Position numbers and translations under genes: made by a program. From Anaerocolumna chitinilytica (lineage in GTDB: Bacteria > Bacillota > Clostridia > Lachnospirales > Lachnospiraceae): a DNA stretch of 64,000 bases. The DNA lies in assembly GCF_014218355.1 (NCBI RefSeq), contig NZ_AP023368.1, forward strand, positions 1,306,001-1,370,000, in the 5' to 3' direction. The notes beneath the pieces are model-generated. The model did not search any database. It saw nothing but the letters and a program-made list of their open reading frames with translations, and was not told where the DNA came from. Positions 35,296 to 44,456 of the stretch are shown here, piece by piece; position 1 is the first letter of the stretch, and every line of letters begins with the position of its first letter.

Positions 35296-36147
35296 ATGAT
35301 AAAAAAACTTTACAAGCAATACAAACTTTACCTGGTATTATTAATCCTAATTTTAATGGCATTTTTATTATGGAAGCTTAATGGTCCGAGTGGAAATATT
35401 GGTGACTTTGGGTTGAATTTATTTACTGAGCTAATAGGTATTTTCATTACAGTAGCATTAGTAGAAAGAATAATTAGCAAACAAAAATCTAAAGAAATGA
35501 TACCTGTTAAGGCCGCTGTGTACAGAGAGATTCAAGTATTGATGTCTAGAATCATAGGGTTTTGGGCTGAAGTTTATGATTGTTCAGTACCTGGAGATAA
35601 TCCACAAAATGTAAGAGATTTACTTAATGCTGATTGTTTTCAAAAGATGCGTATAAATCTAAATATGGATAGCAATGCTAATGTATATCCTGAAACTACA
35701 TGGTGGAATTGGTTTGAAAGTAATGGAAAGGAATTTCAAGATAGATGTAACGCTATATTAAATCGTTATTTTATATATCTTGAACCCAATCTATATAAAG
35801 AACTACACTATCTTCTTAATGACAGCCTTCTGTTTGATTCTATGCGTAATACGGTAATTATTAGAAGAGTTGATGAGAGAGAAGGCATTCCAAAACCTAA
35901 GGTTTTAGAGTATTATTTATATATGCAAGAAAGTACATATAAAACATTATTGAATATTTATGATTGGTGTGAAGAAACATATAGAGAATTAACTGATTTG
36001 AATTATGAAGTTCACAAAGTTCAAATAAATTATGCAAATAAAAAATTATCTGTTCCAAAATCAATGATAGATTACAGTGAATTATTGGAGCAAACAAGTA
36101 AGTTTATAAAATGGCAAGAAGATCATAAAGTTATTGAGGAACAATAA
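35296..36147 (+). CDS. Two-helix membrane accessory protein
   Basis: 283 residues. Two N-terminal transmembrane helices (about 10-28, LYLVLLILILMAFLLW, and 40-58, LNLFTELIGIFITVALVE) are followed by a basic stretch and a helical cytoplasmic domain of about 220 residues rich in Trp/Tyr. Similar proteins appear scattered in bacterial accessory regions. GGGGGAGAG is before the ATG and a terminator follows, so it is an autonomous unit. Function unknown. Confidence 0.6.
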   Translation: MIKKLYKQYKLYLVLLILILMAFLLWKLNGPSGNIGDFGLNLFTELIGIFITVALVERIISKQKSKEMIPVKAAVYREIQVLMSRIIGFWAEVYDCSVPGDNPQNVRDLLNADCFQKMRINLNMDSNANVYPETTWWNWFESNGKEFQDRCNAILNRYFIYLEPNLYKELHYLLNDSLLFDSMRNTVIIRRVDEREGIPKPKVLEYYLYMQESTYKTLLNIYDWCEETYRELTDLNYEVHKVQINYANKKLSVPKSMIDYSELLEQTSKFIKWQEDHKVIEEQ

Positions 36148-36158
36148 TTATATAAATA

Positions 36159-36185
36159 AAGCACAGATAATGTCTGTGCTTTTTT
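36159..36185 (+). terminator. Intrinsic terminator before the packaging genes
   Basis: AAGCACAGA (36159-36167) pairs with TCTGTGCTT (36173-36181) and runs into Ts. Confidence 0.9.
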
Positions 36186-36207
36186 CAATGTTTTAATTAT
36201 ATATTAG

Positions 36208-36292
36208 GTTCTTCCAAAAATACAATAACCCTTGCGGTTCTGTCGAGCCCAGAATTCCGCTAGAGACTAATTTTTAAAATTTTAAATTGCCA
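36208..36292. other. Candidate cos/packaging recognition region
   Basis: This non-coding stretch just upstream of the terminase genes is GC-richer than its surroundings (CCCTTGCGGTTCTGTCGAGC, then CCAGAATTCCGCTAGAGAC) and lies where lambda-type phages carry cos. The Nu1/gpA-type terminase predicts a cos mechanism. The cut position cannot be read from sequence alone. Confidence 0.35.
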
Positions 36293-36325
36293 TTTCCGTT
36301 TTTATAAAGTTGGGAGGTGTTGCAC

Positions 36326-36928
36326 ATGGCAGAAAATGAGAAAGTAGATGATATATCTAAGATTACGGTATCAGCTAAAGTGTTAGGTAAAATTATCGGT
36401 GTTGGTGATCGTAGAATTCGTGGGTTAGCTGAAGAAGGGATTCTGACAAAGGTATCATCTGGCCGGTATAACTTACAAGAAAGCCTGCATAGTTATATTC
36501 TTAATTTAAGAGTAGCTAACGATGCTGCTAAGAGTCAGCAAGACTTGGAGGATGAATTAGATTATGGCTTAGAGAAGGCTATGCATGAGAGGGTTAAGCG
36601 GCATATTACAGAGCTTCATTATGCTTTGATGAAAGGTAATGTCCATAAGTCAGAAGACGTGGAAGCCGTAATGACTAACATGCTTACGAACTTTAAGACA
36701 AAGATTATGAACCTTCCTTCAAAATTAACTCCTCTTCTCGTAGATAGATCTGATAAGAAATATATACTCGAATTATTAACAAATGAGTTTTACGAAGCGT
36801 TAAATGAACTGTCTAATTACAATGCAGGTGATTTTTACAGTGATGATTATATTGATATCACTGAGGAAGGCAAGGAAGAAGAAATGATATTCGATGTTTG
36901 TGAGGATGATGAAGATGATGAAAGTTGA
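36326..36928 (+). CDS. Terminase small subunit, Nu1-like
   Basis: Binds the packaging site and recruits the large subunit. ATG at 36326 is 8 bases behind GGGAGG; GTG at 36317 overlaps it. The 200-residue protein begins with a MerR/Nu1-like winged helix (ITVSAKVLGKIIGVGDRRIRGL, about 12-60) and ends in an acidic tail that probably contacts TerL. It overlaps the large-subunit start, as in lambda. It is a different family from the broken Terminase_2 remnants upstream. Confidence 0.8.
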   Translation: MAENEKVDDISKITVSAKVLGKIIGVGDRRIRGLAEEGILTKVSSGRYNLQESLHSYILNLRVANDAAKSQQDLEDELDYGLEKAMHERVKRHITELHYALMKGNVHKSEDVEAVMTNMLTNFKTKIMNLPSKLTPLLVDRSDKKYILELLTNEFYEALNELSNYNAGDFYSDDYIDITEEGKEEEMIFDVCEDDEDDES

Positions 36929-38783
36929 TTTTAAGACCATCACACTTTTTCATAATATTGCGAAGATATTAGCACCGCCTCCACAGCTCCTTGTGAGTGA
37001 TTGGGCCGATACTTATCGTAAGCTTTCTCCTGAAGCATCTGCAGAACCAGGACAATGGCATACTAGCCGAGCGGAATTTCAGCGAGAAATAATGAATTCC
37101 GTAAATGATCCTACAATACAGGATATTGTGATCAAGTCCAGCGCACAGGTGGGCAAAACTGAGATAATACTAAATGTATGTGGATACTTCATGGATTACA
37201 ACCCTGCACCAATAATGGTACTTCAACCTACCATAGAAATGGGTGAAACCTTTTCAAAAGATAGATTGGCACCAGCAATTCGAGATTCGGATGTATTAAA
37301 GGTAAAAGTCAAGGAACCAAGAACGAAAGACAGTGATAATACCATATTACATAAAAAATTTCCTGGTGGTCATATCACTATAGCAGGAGCTAATTCACCG
37401 TCCAGTTTAGCATCTAGACCAATACAGATATTATTGTGTGATGAGATAGACAGATACCCTGATAGTGCAGGTTCTGAAGGTGATCCAGTTAAATTAGCGG
37501 AAAAAAGAACAACAACCTTCTGGAATAGAAAAAGAATTAAGGTATCGACTCCGACAGTAGCAGGACATTCTAAAATTGAAAAGGAGTTCAAACTTGGTAC
37601 GCAAGAAGAATGGTGTGTACAGTGCCCATGTTGTGGTAAATATCAGCCATATGAATTCAAAAGGATTGTCTTTGATACAGTAGAAATGCATTGCTTGTAT
37701 TGTAATGAAGGATTTTCAGAAAGAGATTGGAAAGCTCAACCGCATAAATGGATAGCGGGTAATCCGGATGTAAAGAGAAGAAGGAGTTTTCATTTAAACG
37801 AGCTGTGTTCACCGTGGAAGACATGGGAGGAAATCATTGAAGATTTTGTTAATGCAAATGAGGACTTAAAAAAGACAGGTTCTACAGAAGCATTAAAAGT
37901 TTTTATCAATACTTCATTAGGAGAGACCTGGGAAGAAAAAGGGGATGGAGCAGATGAGAATGATCTATTAAAAAGAAGAGAACCTTATACTGCAGAAATA
38001 CCGGATGGAGTGCTCGTTATCACTGCTGGTGTGGATGTGCAGGATGATCGTCTGGAATGTGAAATCGTTGGTTGGACTAGAGGGAATGAAAGTTGGGGTA
38101 TATATAAAAAAGTCATCAACAGTGATCCTCAGAAGCAAGGTGCGTGGAATGAACTTGAAGAATTGTTTGATACAGAAATGTTCTTTCAGAATGGTACCGG
38201 CCTTATGATAGCTGCCATGTGCATTGATACAGGTGGGCATCATACTAATATGACATATAAGTTTATTAAAGCAATGGCAAAGAAAAACAAAAGAATATAT
38301 GGTGTCAAAGGGTATTCCAACACTCCTGGAATACCCTTAATTTATAAAAAGACCAAGGTAGAAATTAAGAATGATAAGGGAAGAGTCATTGATTATACAG
38401 AAATATGGATATTAGGAGTTGATGCCGGTAAAGAAGATATTACAGGCTGGCTGAAGCTGACGGAACCCGGGCCTGGATATTGTCATTTTCCTGTTAATAA
38501 GGAAAGAGGATATAACCAGACTTATATGCAAGGTATTACTTCGGAGGAAAAGGTTCAGAAGCTTGTTAAGAATAAGCTTAAGATTGTTTGGGTGAAAAAG
38601 ACAGGGGTAAGAAATGAACCTCTTGACCTTAGAAATTATGCATATGCAGCGGTTGAACTTCTGAACCCAAATTGGTCAAGTCTTGAGACTAAAATTGAAA
38701 ATGGTATTAACTACATGAAGAAAAGACCTACCCAGGTAAAGAAAAGAAAGTCCGGTGTAGTAAACCGGGGAATAGAGGTGTAA
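36915..38783 (+). CDS. Terminase large subunit, lambda gpA family
   Basis: ATP-driven packaging motor and cos-cleaving nuclease. Residues after the start show the adaptor-binding region, Walker A-like KSSAQVGKTE (about 77-86), Walker B ILLCDEIDRYP (about 178-188) and the zinc-like CPCCGK...CLYC insert typical of gpA. The C-terminal nuclease part starts with VITAGVDVQDDRLECEIVGW with its acidic residues. About 622 residues, the family norm. The exact start among several clustered ATGs (36894-36918) is uncertain. The gene overlaps the small subunit's end. Confidence 0.93.
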   Translation: MMKVDFKTITLFHNIAKILAPPPQLLVSDWADTYRKLSPEASAEPGQWHTSRAEFQREIMNSVNDPTIQDIVIKSSAQVGKTEIILNVCGYFMDYNPAPIMVLQPTIEMGETFSKDRLAPAIRDSDVLKVKVKEPRTKDSDNTILHKKFPGGHITIAGANSPSSLASRPIQILLCDEIDRYPDSAGSEGDPVKLAEKRTTTFWNRKRIKVSTPTVAGHSKIEKEFKLGTQEEWCVQCPCCGKYQPYEFKRIVFDTVEMHCLYCNEGFSERDWKAQPHKWIAGNPDVKRRRSFHLNELCSPWKTWEEIIEDFVNANEDLKKTGSTEALKVFINTSLGETWEEKGDGADENDLLKRREPYTAEIPDGVLVITAGVDVQDDRLECEIVGWTRGNESWGIYKKVINSDPQKQGAWNELEELFDTEMFFQNGTGLMIAAMCIDTGGHHTNMTYKFIKAMAKKNKRIYGVKGYSNTPGIPLIYKKTKVEIKNDKGRVIDYTEIWILGVDAGKEDITGWLKLTEPGPGYCHFPVNKERGYNQTYMQGITSEEKVQKLVKNKLKIVWVKKTGVRNEPLDLRNYAYAAVELLNPNWSSLETKIENGINYMKKRPTQVKKRKSGVVNRGIEV

Positions 38784-39020
38784 ATGGACAGGAATAAAGT
38801 GAAATTGGATACATTGCGGACACGATTGGCGCAGTATTACGAAGCAGAAAGCAAGATTCTTGAAGGACAATCATATTCTTTAGGTTCCAGAAGCTTAACA
38901 AGGACAAATTTAGGAGAAGTCCAAAATATGATAAGAGAGCTGGAAGCTAAGATTAATAGTCTGGAGACAAGGGGAACTACGAAAAGGAAAGTAGCTCGGA
39001 TTATTCCTATGGATTTATAG
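38784..39020 (+). CDS. Head-tail joining protein, gpW-like
   Basis: 78 residues, starting at the base after the terminase stop. It has two helices around SYSLGSRSLTRTNLGEVQNM, the family pattern of small gpW/DUF6148-type proteins that sit between terminase and portal and help join head and tail or stabilise packaged DNA. Position between TerL and portal supports the call. Confidence 0.75.
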   Translation: MDRNKVKLDTLRTRLAQYYEAESKILEGQSYSLGSRSLTRTNLGEVQNMIRELEAKINSLETRGTTKRKVARIIPMDL

Positions 39021-39031
39021 GGGGATGTTAA

Positions 39032-40615
39032 ATGGGTATTATAGATAATTTTTATTATAACATTAATCCTGAAAAGGCATTAAAAAGGGAAACAGCTAGA
39101 TATAAAGTTGATATGCTACGGGATATGGGATTTAAAAATAGCGGATATGATGAAGGCGGTGCCAGTAAAAGAAAAAATAGTATGAAAGGGTGGCCCGCTA
39201 AAAGTAAATCTCCACAAAAAGATATTGATCTGAATCTGAATACTCTAAGACAGAGGGCAAGAAGCTTATATATGACTGCTCCAATTGCGACTTCAGCTAT
39301 TAAGACAAACCGTACAAATGTAATTGGATCCGGCCTAGTCTTAAAATCACGTATAGATCATGAAGTAATTGGGATATCTCATGAAGAAGCTGATATACTC
39401 GAAAAGCAAATTGAGAAAGAATGGGCACTCTGGTCTGAATCGAAGATGTGTGATAATAACAGGCAGCATATTTTTGTAGAACTTCAGCAGATAGCGTTAG
39501 TCTCATGGTTAATGAATGGTGATTGCATTGGGTTGATTAAATATAAAGATGCAACTCCCTACATGCCATACCAACTCAGGATTAAGCTAATTGAAGGAGA
39601 TAAGATTTCTAATCCAAATTCCTATGGATACTCCATTGACTTAAGCTTAACCAATGAAAAGAACAGTAATAGAATAGTTAATGGTATAGAAGTAGATGAT
39701 GATGGTGCGGTTATTGCTTATTATGTATCGAATTCTTATATTGATGATTATGATACGCATAAAGAGTGGACAAGAGTTGAAGCTTACGGAGAATTAACAG
39801 GAAATCCAAATGTTATTCACATATTTGAAGCGGAACGCTGTGAACAATATCGAGGCGTTCCTTTTTTAGCTCCAGTTATCGAAACACTAAAACAATTAAC
39901 CAGGTATACAGAAGCTGAAATAATGGCAGCAGTTATTAATGGGATGTTTACTGTGTTTGTAAAAACCACGGAAGGAGAGGATGATATTGACTTTGAAGGA
40001 GTGGAAGAGGAACTGGTTGATGGATTAGATAAATCCTCTTATGAATTAGGAAACGGGCTGATTAATTTTCTGAAACAAGGTGAAGACATTGAGGTTGTAG
40101 ATGCCAAAAGACCAAACATCAACTTTGATGGATTTGTAAATGCCATGACAAAATACATAGGAGCTGCACTGGAAATACCGGTGGAATTACTGACAAAGAA
40201 TTTTACAGCTTCTTATTCTGCTTCGAGAGCTGCATTACTTGAAGCTTGGAAGTCATTTCGAATGAGAAGGACATGGTTTGCGAATGGATTTTGTCAGCCA
40301 ATATATGAACTATGGCTATCAGAAGCTGTAGCAAAGGGTCGAGTTAATGCTCCGGGATTCTTCCTGGATCCGCTTATTAAAAAAGCATACTGCAGAGCGG
40401 AATGGAATGGGCCGGCACAAGGGCAATTAAATCCTGTAGTAGAAGTTCAGGCAGCGGCACTTAAGGTTGAAAAGGGTTTTTCTACGAGAGAAAAAGAAAC
40501 CATCGAAATGAACGGAGGTAATTTTGATAGTAATGTGGAACAACTTGCTCTTGAAAATCAAAAGATGAGTAAAATAATAAATTTAGATGGAGGTACTACA
40601 AACTATGAAAGTTAA
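39032..40615 (+). CDS. Portal protein, lambda gpB family
   Basis: Forms the dodecameric ring through which DNA enters. The 527-residue protein has the family's N-terminal region (LRQRARSLYMTAPIATSAIK, then VIGSGLVLKSRID) and the conserved FEAERCEQYRGVPFLAPVIE and LLTKNFTASYSASRAALLEAW motifs. GGGGGATG lies upstream. Its last codons overlap the protease start, suggesting coupled translation. Confidence 0.93.
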   Translation: MGIIDNFYYNINPEKALKRETARYKVDMLRDMGFKNSGYDEGGASKRKNSMKGWPAKSKSPQKDIDLNLNTLRQRARSLYMTAPIATSAIKTNRTNVIGSGLVLKSRIDHEVIGISHEEADILEKQIEKEWALWSESKMCDNNRQHIFVELQQIALVSWLMNGDCIGLIKYKDATPYMPYQLRIKLIEGDKISNPNSYGYSIDLSLTNEKNSNRIVNGIEVDDDGAVIAYYVSNSYIDDYDTHKEWTRVEAYGELTGNPNVIHIFEAERCEQYRGVPFLAPVIETLKQLTRYTEAEIMAAVINGMFTVFVKTTEGEDDIDFEGVEEELVDGLDKSSYELGNGLINFLKQGEDIEVVDAKRPNINFDGFVNAMTKYIGAALEIPVELLTKNFTASYSASRAALLEAWKSFRMRRTWFANGFCQPIYELWLSEAVAKGRVNAPGFFLDPLIKKAYCRAEWNGPAQGQLNPVVEVQAAALKVEKGFSTREKETIEMNGGNFDSNVEQLALENQKMSKIINLDGGTTNYES

Positions 40616-41732
40616 TATAAAAGGTACTATCGTATCGAATGACGATAAGTGGATATATGACTGGTTAGGTTATGAAGCCACATCGCCAGGGGATGTAGCT
40701 GCGGTATTAGAGGCAGCTGGAAACCAAGATATTGAGGTGGAAATCAATTCTGGTGGCGGGGATGTTATGGCAGCCTATGAAATCTATACAGCTATAAGGG
40801 CGTATAAAGGAAATGCTATTATCACTGTAATTTTTGCAGCCAGTGCAGCAACGATTATTATGGAGGCTGGAAAGAGCCAGATCACTCCTGTTGGAATTGT
40901 TATGATACATAATGCATCCAGTTGGGCACAAGGGGATTATAGGGACATGGATAAGCAATCCTCAGTCTTAAAGACGGTTGATCGCTCTATCATGAATGCT
41001 TATATCGAAAAAACTGGTCTGACAGAAGAGGAGCTGACAATTCTTATGGATGAAGAAACATGGATGACAGCACAAGAAGCAGTTGAGAAGGGGTTCATAG
41101 ATTCAGTAATGTTTCAAGATACTGTAAAAAATCAGTTTAGTAATTCAGCTTCTGGTAATATTGGTATTTTCAATAATACACCTCAATTAAGCTCAGAAAC
41201 GATTGAAAAATTAAGAAGTACACTTAAGGTACAAGTAAAAGGAAAACCATTACTTGATAATAAGCCTGATGCCATTCTGGATAAATCAGAAGAGCAGCAG
41301 GCTTTTAATATAAATAAAAATAATATTAATCAAGGAGGAACTAAAATGACCTTAGAAGAAATTCTCAACGAACATCCGGAAGTGCAAAATGAAATTAATA
41401 CTCTTCAGGTTACAGCACGACAGGAAGGGGTGACGGAGGAAAGAAACAGATTACAGGCAATTGATAATATTGCAGGTTCTGTTCCAAAAGACCTTGTGAA
41501 CAAGGCGAAGTATACCGAAACAATAACAGCTTCTGAATTGGCTCTTCAGGTTATAACTGCGAATGCAGCCAGTGGGAATAAGTATTTTAATGATGCTTTA
41601 AAAGATAATCAGGAATCCGGAGTGTCCGGCGTAAAATCAGAACCATCTGATGTAAAAGAGGAAGATGATGATGAAGAGCTGATTAACCTTATGGCGAATA
41701 CCGCTAATTCAAAAAGAAAGGCAGGTAAATAA
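40605..41732 (+). CDS. ClpP-like head maturation protease with C-terminal scaffold region
   Basis: Cleaves head proteins and its own scaffold during capsid maturation, like lambda gpC. ATG at 40605 follows GGAGG; the track of the frame begins 18 bases earlier without a site. Residues about 8-175 form a ClpP fold: NSGGGDVMAAYEIYTAIRAY, nucleophile Ser in AASAATIIMEAG, and His in MIHNASS. Residues about 247-375 form a charged, helical scaffold segment that is also made separately from an internal start at 41346. An acidic DVKEEDDDEE tract precedes the C terminus. Confidence 0.9.
   Translation: MKVNIKGTIVSNDDKWIYDWLGYEATSPGDVAAVLEAAGNQDIEVEINSGGGDVMAAYEIYTAIRAYKGNAIITVIFAASAATIIMEAGKSQITPVGIVMIHNASSWAQGDYRDMDKQSSVLKTVDRSIMNAYIEKTGLTEEELTILMDEETWMTAQEAVEKGFIDSVMFQDTVKNQFSNSASGNIGIFNNTPQLSSETIEKLRSTLKVQVKGKPLLDNKPDAILDKSEEQQAFNINKNNINQGGTKMTLEEILNEHPEVQNEINTLQVTARQEGVTEERNRLQAIDNIAGSVPKDLVNKAKYTETITASELALQVITANAASGNKYFNDALKDNQESGVSGVKSEPSDVKEEDDDEELINLMANTANSKRKAGK
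41346..41732 (+). CDS. Nested capsid scaffold protein (Nu3-like)
   Basis: An in-frame ATG at 41346 inside the protease gene is preceded by AAGGAGGAACTAAA, a perfect ribosome site that would otherwise have no reason to exist. The product is 128 residues, helical and acidic, starting MTLEEILNEHPEVQNEINTL. Same arrangement as lambda C/Nu3. Confidence 0.8.
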   Translation: MTLEEILNEHPEVQNEINTLQVTARQEGVTEERNRLQAIDNIAGSVPKDLVNKAKYTETITASELALQVITANAASGNKYFNDALKDNQESGVSGVKSEPSDVKEEDDDEELINLMANTANSKRKAGK

Positions 41733-42121
41733 TGATGGAACTTCTTAATCAGGATAGTTATGAAGTGAAGCCGGATAAGCTGATATATGACAGCAAACAT
41801 CCTATTGATGTAAAAACTATTAAATTGAAGGCTAACCAGGGGATTGTAAAGCGAGGAACAGTTATTTCGCTGGTATCCCCTACCAATGACTATATTGTTT
41901 TTGGTACAACTCTTACCTCTGGCCAGGATTCTTCAAAAGCCAACGGTATCATATCAGATGATGTGGATACAACATCAACAACGGGAGATGTAACAGCAGT
42001 TGTCTATATTTCAGGGCATTTTAACCGCAATGAGCTGATAGTAGCAGCTGGCCACGAACTGAGTTTAACCGATGAAGAAACCTTAAGAGCTGTAGGTATT
42101 TTCTTATCAAGTTCACTATAA
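41732..42121 (+). CDS. Head decoration protein, gpD-like
   Basis: Trimeric protein that binds the expanded capsid surface and stabilises it. The 129-residue protein has the beta-rich gpD/HDPD layout, with GIVKRGTVISLVSP, FGTTLTSGQDSSKANGII and VVYISGHFNRNELIV. The start overlaps the protease stop (TAATG). It is directly before the capsid gene. Confidence 0.85.
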   Translation: MMELLNQDSYEVKPDKLIYDSKHPIDVKTIKLKANQGIVKRGTVISLVSPTNDYIVFGTTLTSGQDSSKANGIISDDVDTTSTTGDVTAVVYISGHFNRNELIVAAGHELSLTDEETLRAVGIFLSSSL

Positions 42122-42140
42122 TCGAAGGAGGATTTTTTAT

Positions 42141-43205
42141 ATGTCAATTTACGATACCAGAACACTTATTAAAACAGTTAAGAAGATTTACCCGGTGCTA
42201 AACTGGTTCAGAAACCGTTACTTTCCCACATCCGATCAGGATATTTTTCCTACTAAGAAAGTTTTAATTGAATACAAGCAAGGAAACAGAAAACTCGCAC
42301 CTTTTGTAATACCAAGAAAAGGTGGAATTACAATTGATAGGGAAGGATACACTGCCAAAGAATATATACCGCCTTATATTGCACCACAGAGACCACTTAC
42401 CATTGATGATTTAAATGATAAAGGCTTTGGAGAGGACCTGTATTCTGATATGACACCGGAGCAAAGACAAGCGCAGGTACTGGGAGAAGATTTGGCAGAC
42501 CTTTCTGCTATGATTGACCGGAGAGAAGAATGGATGTGCAGGGAGTTGCTTCTGACAGGTGAAGTTATCATGAAACATTATGCTGAAAAGTATGGGGAAG
42601 GTGAACCGGTTGAGAAGGTATTAAGATACTACGATAACCAGGATGGATTTCAGAATGTCTATACACCAACTGCTCAGTGGGATGAAAGTACCGCGGACTT
42701 GTATGAAGATTTGGATGCGATGGTCTTTATGCTGACAACGGAAGGGTGTGCTGCGAAAGATTTGAATATGGCAGCAGATGTTTATGCCAGATTCATAAAT
42801 GATCCCAAGATTCAGAAACTGCTTGATAATAAGAGCATTAACATTGGTAATATAGATCCTATCGAAACTCCGGATGGGGTTGCTCATGTTGGAACGATTA
42901 TCATAAGAGGTAAGAAACTTGATATTTTCGTTTATGATGAAGTATATGAAGATGAAGATGGAGATATTGAACCTTTCATGCCTTCAGGAACGCTCTTTAT
43001 TACAGCTCCCGGTATGGGACGAATGCTGTATGGTGCTGTATCACAGATTGAACAGGAGGATAACCAATTCCATACATATCGTGGAAAGAAGATTCCGAAA
43101 TATCTCTCCGATGCAAAGAATGAAGTAAGAGAAATTCGTGTAGCTTCGGCACCTGTTCCGGTACCAAACGATAAGAAGGCTTGGGTAGTTGCCCAGGTAT
43201 TGTAG
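42141..43205 (+). CDS. Major capsid protein, lambda gpE family
   Basis: Main shell protein. The 354-residue protein belongs to Phage_cap_E: N-terminal LNWFRNRYFPTSDQDIFPTK, RPLTIDDLNDKGFGEDLYSD, and the C-terminal domain with IFVYDEVYEDEDGDIEPFMP and GTLFITAPGMGRMLYGAV. AAGGAGG is before the ATG. Length is normal. Confidence 0.95.
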   Translation: MSIYDTRTLIKTVKKIYPVLNWFRNRYFPTSDQDIFPTKKVLIEYKQGNRKLAPFVIPRKGGITIDREGYTAKEYIPPYIAPQRPLTIDDLNDKGFGEDLYSDMTPEQRQAQVLGEDLADLSAMIDRREEWMCRELLLTGEVIMKHYAEKYGEGEPVEKVLRYYDNQDGFQNVYTPTAQWDESTADLYEDLDAMVFMLTTEGCAAKDLNMAADVYARFINDPKIQKLLDNKSINIGNIDPIETPDGVAHVGTIIIRGKKLDIFVYDEVYEDEDGDIEPFMPSGTLFITAPGMGRMLYGAVSQIEQEDNQFHTYRGKKIPKYLSDAKNEVREIRVASAPVPVPNDKKAWVVAQVL

Positions 43206-43215
43206 GAGGGATTCT

Positions 43216-43548
43216 ATGATAAGAATAATTTCTGGAAGGTATGGGCCTAAACTTTTAGGCCCAGGAACTGTCCTTAATCTGGATCCGAGCAAAGAAGAAA
43301 TTCTGGTAAATAAAAAGATAGCCGAATATGTTGATGAGCTTGGTGAAGCAGATACCGATGATGGAAAAGAAGCTCCGTTTAAAACTTTTGAAGAGCTAAA
43401 AAGAATGAGGACAAAAAAAGAATTAATTGAATATGCTCAGTCAATCGGTCTGCATACTTTGGAGGAAGAGGATAAAAAAGAGGTTTTGATTGATGCCATT
43501 GCTAATTATACTGAGGAACATTTAACTGGAGGTGGCAATGGGGTTTAA
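43216..43548 (+). CDS. Head completion / head-tail connector-type protein
   Basis: 110 residues from ATG at 43216, which follows TAGGAGGG; the frame extends 27 bases upstream without a site. The C-terminal part (ELKRMRTKKELIEYAQSIGL) is a short SAP-like or HeH-like helical motif. In lambda-like gene orders this position holds FI-type or DNA-stabilisation proteins. Assignment rests mainly on position. Confidence 0.55.
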   Translation: MIRIISGRYGPKLLGPGTVLNLDPSKEEILVNKKIAEYVDELGEADTDDGKEAPFKTFEELKRMRTKKELIEYAQSIGLHTLEEEDKKEVLIDAIANYTEEHLTGGGNGV

Positions 43549-43852
43549 GGAAAGTTTAGAAGATGATCTTGACCGGGTATTCTTCAATACAAATGAGTTT
43601 GCAGATAAATATCAATGGAATAAGAAGGAGATTACAGCAGTTGTTGATGATGATTCCTTAATACGAAAATACTCCTCTGAGTTTGAAGCACTTGGGCAAG
43701 GTGGCCGGATGGTATTTGTATCCGAAAAGCAATTTACTACGCTTCCCATCATGAACGAAGTTGTTGTGTTTGATTATAATACTTATACCATTGATGAAGT
43801 TAAAACAGATGCTGGTATGCTGTGCATATTCTTACGTATGGGGCGTGGTTAA
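43538..43852 (+). CDS. Head-tail joining protein, gpFII-like
   Basis: 104 residues; the start at 43538 has GGAGGTGG upstream and overlaps the previous gene by 11 bases. It begins MGFKESLEDDLDRVFFNTNE and ends in a beta strand region (NEVVVFDYNTYTIDEVKTDA), matching the small beta proteins that cap the filled head in lambda-type phages. Position supports the role. Confidence 0.65.
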   Translation: MGFKESLEDDLDRVFFNTNEFADKYQWNKKEITAVVDDDSLIRKYSSEFEALGQGGRMVFVSEKQFTTLPIMNEVVVFDYNTYTIDEVKTDAGMLCIFLRMGRG

Positions 43853-44455
43853 GTGATTAAGATTAATACCAAAATTGATACTCCTTTCTTTGAACAGTTA
43901 AAAACAGTTTCCACAGTTAATGGGAAGAAGGACATGAGCATGGCTATTAATGATGCTCTAAGAGCCGGCATTACAACTGAAAAAAGAGAAGTAAGTCTTC
44001 GGTATAATCTAAAACAAAAAGAAATAGTAGAAAATACCAAGCTTCAGAGAGCAACATTTTCAAACTTGAAAAATGGAAAAATAACAGTTTCAAGCCGGAG
44101 GCTTACGGTTGGAACCAGTACACATTTTAGTATCACACCACGAGAGTATACATCTCAAAAGGGGATTAAGAGTACTAAGAGAAAGACAGCTACTGCAACC
44201 ATCCGGAAGAAAGGGAAAGAAAAAGTAAAACATGCCTTTATTGCGAATCCTGCAAGTATTAAGGGAGGAAATACTATGTTATGGATTAAACTTAATAATA
44301 ATGGTGGGATTGCACCGTTAAAGACAATATCTATTCCGCAGATGGTATCCAATCCCGAAGTGTATAAGCCGATGCAAAAGAACATGCAGGAAAAGTATTT
44401 AGAACGTTTCGAGCATTACAGGAACCGCACCTTAGAGAGGATGAAAGGGAAATAA
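43853..44455 (+). CDS. Minor tail / tail completion protein (gpZ-like)
   Basis: 200 residues starting with GTG at 43853, one base after the preceding gene. Very basic (many Lys/Arg/Thr), with LNNNGGIAPLKTISIPQMVS towards the C terminus and an ending helix that matches Minor_tail_Z-type proteins (NPEVYKPMQKNMQEKYLERF). Such proteins act at the head-proximal tail end. Moderately sure. Confidence 0.6.
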   Translation: MIKINTKIDTPFFEQLKTVSTVNGKKDMSMAINDALRAGITTEKREVSLRYNLKQKEIVENTKLQRATFSNLKNGKITVSSRRLTVGTSTHFSITPREYTSQKGIKSTKRKTATATIRKKGKEKVKHAFIANPASIKGGNTMLWIKLNNNGGIAPLKTISIPQMVSNPEVYKPMQKNMQEKYLERFEHYRNRTLERMKGK

Positions 44456-44456
44456 T

